A DNA stretch of 64,000 bases, taken from NCBI RefSeq assembly GCF_017084445.1, contig NZ_CP070947.1, positions 1 through 64,000 of the forward strand. The letters run 5' to 3'. The stretch is from Mycoplasma sp. Mirounga ES2805-ORL. Lineage in GTDB: Bacteria; Bacillota_I; Bacilli_A; Mycoplasmatales; Metamycoplasmataceae. Of this stretch, positions 55,202-64,000 are shown piece by piece; positions within the stretch are counted from its first letter, which is position 1, and every line of letters begins with the position of its first letter. Position numbers and translations under genes: made by a program. The notes beneath the pieces were generated by a model. The model made no database searches. It was not told where the DNA came from and was given only the letters and a program-made list of their open reading frames with translations.

Positions 55202-56083
55202 CTAGAAAATGTAATGAGCTATTGTATATCATCTAGGTAGGAAGTCTACGTGTATGCTTGTTGCTACAAAGATAATTAATCCTATCACAAATAAAGTAAT
55301 CACATAGTCTTGTCATTTAAAAATTAAGTGACGATATCTCGTTCTTTTTTGGTATGGATCATATCCTCTTGTTTCCATCGCATTAGCTAAATCTTCTGCT
55401 TTTGCAAATGAAGTAACAAATAATGGAATTATTAGGGTAGTAAAACTTTTAGCTTTATCTTTTAGTTTACCATTTTTAAAGTCAATACCTCTACTTGCTT
55501 GAGCCTTCATAATTCTTTTAGCCTCATCTAATAGAGTGGGTATGAATCTTAAAGAAATTGAAATAATCATTGCTATTATATGAGTTGGAACAAAAAGAAA
55601 TTTTAATGGGAATAATAAATCCTCAATAGCTTTAGTTAATAGAATAGGTTTAGTTGTAATAACAAATAAACTAGTTGCAATTATCATTACATAAACTCTT
55701 AATACTATTCCAAGAGTTGTCGCAAATACTTCATATGTTATAGCATATTTATTTTCACCGATGGTTCCTAAATATAATCAAACATGATGAATGGGGTTGC
55801 TAGGTCATAATTCATTTGGTAGAGGCATTGTGTAAATATTTATAAAAAATATCAATATACCTAGAAATAATGGAAGCTTAAGTAGTTTTAGAACAGGAAC
55901 AAAACTTTTAGTTGCAATAATATAACCAATCATTATTGGAATTAATAATATTCCCAAGGTGATAAAGTAATCTGTTGCAAAGGTTAATGTTATATAAATA
56001 ATTGAGACAGATAATTTAAGTCTTGGATCTAATTTATGAATAAAAGTCGAATTAGAAATATATGAACCTACTGGAGAACTCAT
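55202..56083 (-). CDS. ecfT: ECF transporter transmembrane subunit EcfT
   Basis: 293 residues, ATG 56083, whose A lies within the ecfA2 stop (TAATG). DPRLKL near the N-terminus and the two coupling motifs around ARG (KAQASRGIDF; AMETRGYDP) mark EcfT. About five to six membrane helices. With EcfA1/A2 it energises vitamin-specific S subunits, none of which is in the window. Confidence 0.95.
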
Positions 56084-57003
56084 TACTTACCCCCTTTTTG
56101 CTTTTTAGATTGATTTAAAAAATTAGCCAATTCATCAATAGATTTAACTTGAGGTATTTTTAACCCTTTCTTCTCAAGCTTTGAAATAAAGTTTAATAGT
56201 TTAGGTGGCTCCATTGAATTAGAGGTTAAGAAATCAACATCTTTTAAAACTTTATAAGTTTCGTCATCACGAATAATTTCGCCTTTTTTAAATACAATAA
56301 CTCTTTTTGTTTCCTCTAAAACATTGTCAAGGTCATGAGTGACAATTATTATTGTTTTACCTTCATTGTTTAGTTTTCTAAAAATATCTAATATTTCTCT
56401 AACTCCTACTGGGTCTAGGCCAGCAGTTGGTTCATCAGCTATTAATACATCTGGTTCCATTGCTAAAATTCCAGCCAAGGCTACACGCCTTTTTTGCCCG
56501 CCAGATAAGCCAAATGGACTTTTTCTTAAATAAGTTTCATCAAGTCCCACTAATTCTAAATATTTTTTTGCTCTTGTCTTAGCTTCATCTATCTTTACTC
56601 CAAAACTCTTAGGACCAAAACAAATATCTTTCTCAATAGTTTCTTCAAATAGTTGATATTCTGCGAATTGAAATACAATACCTATTCTTTTTCTAATATC
56701 TTTTGCTTTCTTAACTTTTTTTCTTCTTGAAGGTTTTACGGAAAAAGTTTCAATAACTTTTTCTTTTTTCTTAGTTTTCTTATTGTATTTTTCATCCTCA
56801 TAGACTCATTCTACAACTCCTTTATCAGGAAGTAAAAGAGCATTTAAATGTTCAATAAACGTTGTTTTTCCTGACCCGGTTTGTCCTATTATTCCAACAT
56901 ATTCACCTTGTTTAATAGTTGCACTAGCACTATCAACAGCTTTCATTTCATTTGGAGTTTTTCGATTGAAAATATGAGTTAATTCTTTTATATTTATTTG
57001 CAT
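56083..57003 (-). CDS. ecfA2: ECF transporter ATPase EcfA2
   Basis: 306 residues. Walker [12 protein letters not shown] loop [15 protein letters not shown], signature [10 protein letters not shown], Walker [14 protein letters not shown]. An insert of about 35 residues rich in Lys (KKTKKKEKV...[11 protein letters not shown], about 70-105) comes between Walker A and the Q loop. It starts inside the end of ecfA1 (10-bp overlap). Confidence 0.95.
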
Positions 57004-57791
57004 AATTGATCAATTAACTCCTTTTCATCATATGTCGGTTGAATACCTTTAATTTTTTCACTAAGTTTATATACAAATGGTGAATCTATTTTCGCTAAGT
57101 CAATAATTTTTTTATTTTTAAGTATTTCTTTTGGAGATCCTTGAGCAACTATTTTACCTTTTGAAAATACAAGTAAATAGTCCGCAAGAACAGCTTCATC
57201 CATATCGTGAGTTATTGAAATTAAAGTTTTTTTACGTTCTTGTTGGATTTCACGAATAATTTTTAAAACTTGAGTTTTACCTGCGGGATCAAGCATTGAT
57301 GTAACTTCATCAAAAATGATAATTTCTGGATTCAAAGCTAAAACACTAGCAATTGCTACTCTTTGTTTTTGCCCCCCACTTAATACTTGAGGTTCCCTTG
57401 TTAGATATTCTTTCATACCAACTGATTCAGCTAATTTGTCAATAATTGGTTTCATTTCTTTTCTTGGCAATTCTTGGTTTTCTAGTCCAAAAGCTATATC
57501 ATCTTCAACACTGGCTCCAATAAATTGGTTGTCTGGATTTTGAAAGATAATTCCTATTTTTTTTCTTATTTCTCTAAGAGTGCTTTTTGATATAACAGTT
57601 CCATTTATTTCTATTGAGCCTGAATATGGTTTATATAGAGCGACAAGAAGTTTACTAAATGTACTTTTTCCAGAACCATTATGTCCTAATATTGCAACGT
57701 ATTTTCCATCTGGTATTTCAAAATTAATTCCATCAATTGCATTAATGGAAGCTCCCGGATACTTAAAATATAAATCTTTAACTTTAATCAT
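56994..57791 (-). CDS. ecfA1: ECF transporter ATPase EcfA1
   Basis: 265 residues, ATG 57791. Walker [12 protein letters not shown] loop [21 protein letters not shown] (typical for EcfA1), signature [10 protein letters not shown], Walker [14 protein letters not shown]. It is the first gene of the ecfA1-ecfA2-ecfT operon. Confidence 0.96.
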   Translation of the reverse strand: MIKVKDLYFKYPGASINAIDGINFEIPDGKYVAILGHNGSGKSTFSKLLVALYKPYSGSIEINGTVISKSTLREIRKKIGIIFQNPDNQFIGASVEDDIAFGLENQELPRKEMKPIIDKLAESVGMKEYLTREPQVLSGGQKQRVAIASVLALNPEIIIFDEVTSMLDPAGKTQVLKIIREIQQERKKTLISITHDMDEAVLADYLLVFSKGKIVAQGSPKEILKNKKIIDLAKIDSPFVYKLSEKIKGIQPTYDEKELIDQLCK

Positions 57792-57835
57792 AGATTTAAT
57801 TATATATAGAAGTCATATTATTCTAGTTCAATATT

Positions 57836-58393
57836 TTATAAATATTTTTTATCAAAAACTCCAATGTATGGAAGGTTTCTTAATTTTTCTTGATAATCTA
57901 AGCCAAATCCTACTAGAAATTCATTTGGTGCTATAAAACCATATTTATCTACATCTAAATCAACTTTTCTTGTAACTGGTTTATTTAAAAGAGCAAGTAT
58001 TTTGACAGAATTTGGGTTTCTTTTTAAAAACATTTTTTTGATTTTATCTAAAGTTATTCCTGAGTCAACAATGTCTTCAACTATTAGAACATCTTTATTT
58101 TCTATAGAACCAAAAGGATCTAAAACAATTTTAACTTGACCTGAACTTTTATCTGCACCTGCATAACTTGATGCTGAAACAAAATCTAGTTCATGTTCAA
58201 CATTAACATGTTTAATTAATTCGGCCAAGAAAGGGACACTTCCTTTTAAAAGTCCAACAAGAACTAAATTATTAGTATTTTTATATGTTGTGTTAACCCA
58301 ATTAGCTAATTCAATGATTTTTTGTTTAATTTCTTGTTCAGTAAAAACTATTTTTTTAATTTTTTTATTAATGTTATTTTCTGTCATAATCAC
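57836..58393 (-). CDS. hpt: Hypoxanthine phosphoribosyltransferase
   Basis: 185 residues if started at GTG 58393, which has GGGAG 6 bp upstream; ATG 58387 two codons later is the other choice. The PRPP motif is VLIVEDIVDSGITLDKI, with LVGLLKGSVPFLAELIKH and VGFGLDYQEKLRNLPYIGV as usual in Hpt. It salvages hypoxanthine and guanine, needed because mycoplasmas cannot make purines. Confidence 0.95.
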   Translation of the reverse strand: MIMTENNINKKIKKIVFTEQEIKQKIIELANWVNTTYKNTNNLVLVGLLKGSVPFLAELIKHVNVEHELDFVSASSYAGADKSSGQVKIVLDPFGSIENKDVLIVEDIVDSGITLDKIKKMFLKRNPNSVKILALLNKPVTRKVDLDVDKYGFIAPNEFLVGFGLDYQEKLRNLPYIGVFDKKYL

Positions 58394-58748
58394 GTTTCAC
58401 TCCCACACTAATATTTGATTAATTATAAAAGAATTTTTCTTTTATTAAATGTTTTATAAATTGAATTTAATTTTTTGGACATATGTGAATAAGAAATACA
58501 TATTTTTTGTGTTATTTTAATTTGAGATTTTTTATATTTCAAAAATACAATTTTTGCAACTTTCATAAAAAAAATTGGTTAAAATTATGATTTTTTCTAT
58601 CTTTTGTATAATTAATTAATATTTATTAATCAAAGTAATTTATACTAATTAGTATTTAATTATTAATCATATTATTAAAACAAGTTAGTATTTTTAATTT
58701 CTTAGTAAATATATTTCAAGAAATATTTTATATTTCAAAAGGAGAAAA
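58394..58748. other. Upstream region of the large lipoprotein gene
   Basis: About 355 bp between divergent genes. It contains the likely promoter at 58585-58612, a 14-bp palindrome (58642-58655), a second inverted repeat (58711-58726) and the Shine-Dalgarno AAAGGAG before 58749. Confidence 0.5.
58585..58612 (+). promoter_or_regulatory. Putative promoter of the large lipoprotein gene
   Basis: TATAAT at 58607-58612 with a weak TTATGA 16 bp upstream. It implies a leader of about 130 nt. Confidence 0.4.
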
Positions 58749-61700
58749 ATGCGTTTTAAAAAAACAATACTAATTTTATCCTCAGGAATAACCACATTAC
58801 CTGTTGTAATTTCTGCTTCATGCAACAATAACAATAATAGTAGTGAAAAAACACCTGAACAAGATAAAAATATTAAATCAAATATATTGAATCAAAAGAT
58901 ATCTGAGTTTGAAAAATATGTTGAAACATTTAGAGAAATTGATGATGAAAACATCAATACTCTTTGCTTAGCTGCTTCAAAAAACATTGAAAAATTCAAA
59001 AGTAAGTCAGTTGCTGGAACATTGACAGAAAAAGATATAGAAACAGAGTTTAATAAATTTAAAAAGGATGCTATTAACGCTTGCGTATCTAACAATGTTA
59101 AATTAGATGAAACTAATCAAAAATTAGAAAACCTTGTAAAAGAAATTAAAGAGTTATCAGATAAATATTTAGGTGAAAAAGTTAAAACTAATTCTGATAG
59201 GGCTGTTGATTTTCTAAAGGTAGTTTCTACTTTTATAACTAATGACTTAGTTAATGCAATGAAAACTCAAGCGCCAAAAAAATATGCTGAACAATTAAGT
59301 TTAATTAACAAAATAGAAATCGGAATTAAAGACACAATAAAAAGTTTTGAAAATACACCAGAAACATTTGAACATTTTTTTGACTACGAAAATTCAATTC
59401 TTTTTACAATAAGAAGATCTAACTTATTATTAGAATTTTTCGATGATTCTTCAAACCCCATTGTAGTTCCAACAGAAAAAAATGAGTACATGGACAAACT
59501 TTTTGACTGAAGAATTAATGATTTACAAAGAGCAATTGACGAAACAAATAGCAAATCAGATTTTAGTGGTAAAAGTGAAATTATAAATACTTTAACTGTC
59601 GCTAAAGAAAAGTATGTTGAAGCTAAGAATAAATCATTATTATTTGTTCACCAATTAGTAAACTTTGCAAGACTAGAAAAAGAAGGTGGAATAATTTGAA
59701 CCGTTCTAAATCCAAATTCTAGATGACAACACGGTTTTCTAAATAATCTTCAATTAGGAAAGACATTTACTGTGTCTAATTTTCCTGTTTTCAAAAAGAT
59801 AACAGATACCAAATTTTTAGATGAAATTAGAAATAAAATAGTTGCTGTTTTAACTAATTTAGATAATTTTAATAAATTAGAAGGTGTTCATTATTTAAAT
59901 TCACTTTACTTTCAAAAAACTAGAGATTTATTTGAGGAAAATGCTAAATATTTGAAGACATTACTTTCTAACGACTATATAGCATATATAGGTTTTGACC
60001 ATAAAAAAGAATTAGATGCTTATATAACTAAACTTGAATCACTATACAATGAAATAGTTTCAAAAGTAATTAATGTTAAATCTAATGAGATTAAAGAAAA
60101 AATGGATAAAGAAGTAAATGATGGATTAGAAAACAACGGAACAAATAACTTAAGAAAATTCTTTAATGATAATATAGCAACTCAAGATCACAACGACAAT
60201 GAAAAAGATAAATATTTCTATTTCTATAATAATTACAATTCTAAACTTAATACAGTTAAACTTATGCCAACAGATTCATTCAACAAATCATTTGATAGAT
60301 ATGTTCAATATAAGTTAATAGACGAAGAAATACGAACAACTTATGAACTTTTAGAATTATGAAAACTTTTAGATGAAGATCCCGCTTCTGGCGAATTAAA
60401 TAAATTATTAAATCCAGATAAGAGTGCAGAAAAATATACAAAGCAAATTAAACAAAAAGAAGATCAAAATGTTGAGTTTAAGAAAATTATTGAAGACGCT
60501 AAATTACTAATAGATTCTTCATTTGATAAATATTCTGGTTCATCAGATGAAGAAATAAAAACTTGGATTACTCAAATGTTAAATAAATCGAATGAAATGC
60601 ACAAAACTTTTGCAGATAAGTTCAAGGATAAAAAAGATGATGAAGGAGAGTGACTTACTATATTTGGTGATGAGCCAAGAGAGATAATAATAAAAGCGGA
60701 AAAGGAATATAATGATCTTGTTAAATCCATTTCTCAAACAATGGCTTCAGAATCTTCAGCTAAACTAAATGAAAATGTTGAATCAATTGAATCTAAATTT
60801 AGTACAATTAAATATTTATTTGTTACTCCGAAAAAATTATCAATTTTTGGTGAATTACACAGTCAATTTGAAAGTTATGATTTTGAAAGTGATGATTATC
60901 CAAAACAGTTAGAATTCATAGAGGCTAAAAAAGAAGAATTAAAAAATATAATAGGTGATTTGCCTTATAAAAACGCAATTGAAAAGTCTGTTTTAAAGGC
61001 AGATTTGTTAAATAAGCAAACCTTAATAAAACAATATATTAAAGATATAAATGAGAAAAAAGGAAACCTTTTCTATTGAATAAAGGAATATAAAGGGTTT
61101 AAAACTTTCGAAAAAGTATTTACTGACTTAGAGTCTTTAATAGATGCTGCGGTTACTACGGTTGATTCAGATGATTTGCAAACTTTAAATGAAAAAATGA
61201 AGAATATTTGCGAAAAAGCAAGTGAATTTAAAAAATCATTTGGTACTAGAGATGATTTAAAAAATAAGCCTGTTTTATCTGGTGTCGAATCATTAATAAG
61301 TGAAAATGATTCTAATATTGAATCATTTAAAAGAAAAATTGAAAAAATTAAAAAATTAGCCCTTGTTGCTCCTGGTCAAGAAATTTATGCATTAATTAGA
61401 TTTATGGAAAAGGATTTTCTTGACTTTAGTAAGATAATGATTAATGATAGTAGCAAAGATGAGTATTTAATCAAGATTATAAAACTAGAATTTGAAAAAA
61501 TAAAGAAAGAAGCTCACTTTAGAGATATTATTGATTTTACCCCATCAACAGACAGTTTTGATTTAGATGAAAATAATAAGAAATACACACACAAAACATT
61601 CTATGAAGAATTTAGAAAACTTGAAGATGATTATGCTAAATCTCTATTAAAATTCCTTAAAGCAAAAGAAAACAATTCTTCAAATTTAACTTCAATTAAA

Positions 61701-61922
61701 GAAGAATTAAAAATTACTAGAGAAGCTTTCTATAATTTTTTAAACAAGAAAAAAGAAAACGGAATTACAAACTTTTCAAATAAATATATTGAGTTTTCTG
61801 CCGCAAATTATGACATAACTGGATATCCACATTATACACCTTATGATTTAGCAAATTCATATGCTAAGGCAAAAGCAATCATAGATGTAATGACTTGATT
61901 ACATGAAGAGTATTTAAAATAA
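58749..61922 (+). CDS. Large surface lipoprotein, 1057 residues, unknown
   Basis: ATG 58749, AAAGGAG upstream, TAA at 61920-61922, with many TGA-Trp. A lipoprotein signal ends at Cys25 (VVISASCNNN), followed by an Asn/Ser linker. The rest is almost entirely helical and Lys/Glu/Asn-rich, with predicted coiled-coil stretches (ENLVKEIKELSDKYL; FKRKIEKIKKL). I recognise no enzyme motif. Such proteins in mycoplasmas serve as adhesins, binding proteins or antigens; the specific role cannot be told. It stands as a single gene with promoter and terminator. Confidence 0.85.
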
Positions 61923-61944
61923 GAACGATAATTAAAAAAATGGT

Positions 61945-61971
61945 GAAGCACTTAAGTGCTTCCTTTTTTTT
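61945..61971 (+). terminator. Terminator after the large lipoprotein gene
   Basis: GAAGCAC-TTAA-GTGCTTC (61945-61962), then C and eight T. Confidence 0.85.
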
Positions 61972-62169
61972 GATTTAAATGTTTCGGGGACATATATATT
62001 TATATGATAAAATAAAATATGTTTACTTATATTAATACGTATAGATATATATATGATATTAGATAGTAAGATAAATGATATTTATTCAAATTATTATAAA
62101 TATAAAAGTAATAGTTTATGTGAAGTAATGATAATATTCTTTATTTAGCATATTACAATTGGAGAAAAA

Positions 62170-64000
62170 ATGAGTAAGAAGAAATTTAACTGAAGAACAA
62201 TGGTATGACCAAAATATGCAATTTCAACTGGTGTAATTTTAGCGGCAACAACTGCAACAATGGTTGCGTTAAAAATATCATCAAGTAATCCTAGCGAAGC
62301 TAATAATAAGGTCTTTTTAAGTAATCAGTTTGTTGATGTTGAAAAAGATGCAAAACTTTCTTTTGTTAATAGTAACAAAGAGGACATTGCAAAATTTGAT
62401 GTAACTAAAGGTGAAAATGGATCAGTTATTATTAACGGTCAATATAAAGACGTAAATGAATACTTGTTGGATTACTATTACAATAATCAATCAATGCCAT
62501 TCTTAAAAATTAGTTATGGTCCTTTTGTGTTCTACAATGAATATGTTGAAGCTGTTAGTGCTAAAGATTTTTATATTTTTACTCAATGATTTATGAAAAA
62601 TATTTCTTGAGGACCAGAAACTATAACACTTAAGTCATTCTCAATTGTTAAGGGTGTTGAAATGAATGGTAACAATATTACACTTGGTGCGCACTCAAAC
62701 AAAGAAAAGGAATACACAACAATTAAATTTTATCCAGATGCCTTTTTTGGTTCGCTTCCAATGCACAGTATTTTAGCTGGACAAGGTAATGCCAATGATT
62801 CGCTACTTTATAAAGTTAATAAGAAATTACTTTCTTCAGATGAATTAAAGCATTTCTTAAAAAATGTTATTAGATATAATTCTTTAGCTAATGTTTCAAA
62901 GAAGACAATTTCTGAACAATCATTTAGAACCATAAATGATAAGCGTTCATTAATTAATAAGAAAGTATGAGTTTTAAAAAGCAATTTAAATAATAAAATT
63001 AGTGAAGAAGCAATAGATGATCTTGAAAAATTAAGATTATCCGTAAAAAGTGATTACTTCATGATTCTTAATGGAAATTCAGAAAGTGAAGCTAGAAAAA
63101 ATCTAAAAGAACTTATTAAAAAATACAATAAAACAGATAAATATCAAATATTACAAAATCTAGAAAATGCTCCAATTGAACAAAAAACAATAACTAATAT
63201 ATCATTTGAAACAATCCAAAATCCCGAAATCACATACAGATTTAAGGAAAAATATTTAAAAATAATTTTTAACGATGGTACATCATATTCATTATTCAAT
63301 TCTCTAGAAGAGTCGATGATTTTTAATGATAAAAATGAATGAATAAAAAATAGTGAAATTGAAACAATTGAAAAAGGTTACACTAATGCAAAAAATAGAA
63401 TTGTTGAATTAGTTAATATTTTAAAAAGAATTGTTAGCGACCACATTGAAAACAATTCGGATTTAACAAATAATTTGAAGACTGAATATAAAGAAGCTCT
63501 TGCTAAGATAAGAAAAGATGAAGAATATGACAAGTTGTTAAGACCATTAAATGCAAAATATACTGACTTTAAACCTGAGTATGAAGAAGAAATTATAAAA
63601 GGCAAAAAACAAATTAAAGAATTTCAAAAGGAAATTGAAGAACTTAACAAAAGTATTACTACTTTAGATACTAAAATAAAAGAAATTGAATCTAAAATTA
63701 CTTCTTCATCGAATTCGGCAGAAATCGAAAATTGAGAAAAAGAACTAGTTCAGATTAGAAAAGAAAAAAACGATTCACTTATAAGAATTAAGAACAAAGA
63801 AAGTATTATTCAAAATAATGAAAGAATTATCAAAAAAATTGAAGATCTAAAATTAAGTGATGATGAATCTAATAAAATACGTAAACAAATACTAGAAATT
63901 TCTAAAGCTAAAGTTGAATTGAAAGTTCAAGATGCAAAAGATGTTTTAGATAGAGTACATAAAAGAATGGGATTATCTGAACAAGTAGCAAATTCTTTAG
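62170..64000 (+). CDS. Large membrane-anchored coiled-coil protein (cut by window edge)
   Basis: ATG 62170 with GGAGAA upstream; at least 610 residues, open at the right edge, several TGA-Trp. One hydrophobic segment near the N-terminus (about 16-36, YAISTGVILAATTATMVAL) would anchor it with the rest outside or inside the cell. Residues about 40-300 look globular; from about 430 a long charged coiled coil follows (KGKKQIKEFQKEIEELN; TTLDTKIKEIESKI). I recognise no family. Cytoskeletal, attachment or gliding-type proteins have this architecture, but no specific match is claimed. Confidence 0.8.

Overview
This window comes from a mycoplasma. TGA is read as tryptophan inside nearly every recognisable gene, the DNA is very AT-rich, and the genes are short-spaced with compact spacers. 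Glycolytic genes, membrane lipoproteins, a nuclease lipoprotein and a type II CRISPR-Cas locus together suggest the hominis/synoviae side of the group (Mycoplasmopsis or Metamycoplasma-like). The species cannot be fixed from sequence alone. No rRNA genes or replication origin were seen.

Layout. 1-7.3 kb is an accessory island. It holds the 3' end of an IS3-family transposase, a three-gene cassette on one strand (a large unrecognised protein with an A8-tract frameshift, a ParB-like protein and an SNF2-type helicase), and the broken C-terminal half of a DUF262/DUF1524 (GmrSD-like) restriction protein. 7.7-25.3 kb is mostly housekeeping: an AEC transporter, OsmC, tRNA-Thr and tRNA-Leu, ruvAB, secDF, truB, a HAD phosphatase, ribF, a dCMP-type deaminase, an S1-like protein, a degenerate pgi paralogue directly before pgi, mutM, an Smr protein, two membrane proteins, plsY and pncB.

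25.6-34.2 kb is a complete type II-A-like CRISPR-Cas locus read leftward: cas9, cas1, cas2, a csn2-like gene, then 47 identical 36-bp repeats with 46 spacers. A tracrRNA gene lies between cas9 and cas1 on the opposite strand, and its terminator overlaps the last codons of cas9. The csn2-like gene stops 6 bp before the first repeat, so the leader must lie inside coding sequence.

34.4-46.8 kb: tRNA-Ile, rpsI-rplM, sufS-sufU-dinB-nadD/yqeK-rluB in close succession, a heterodimeric ABC exporter with one degenerate ATPase site, galU, a nuclease lipoprotein and tRNA-Ser. 47-58.4 kb: a calcium-type P-ATPase, then a leftward block with a nitroreductase, pgk, ligA-tpiA (overlapping), the ECF transporter module ecfA1-ecfA2-ecfT and hpt. 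58.7-64 kb: two very large surface or membrane proteins, one a 1057-residue lipoprotein and the other running off the right edge.

The most promising undescribed system is the 0.7-6.6 kb cassette. The most unusual structural features are the leader-in-csn2 arrangement, the tracrRNA/cas9 antisense overlap and the pseudo-enzyme next to pgi.
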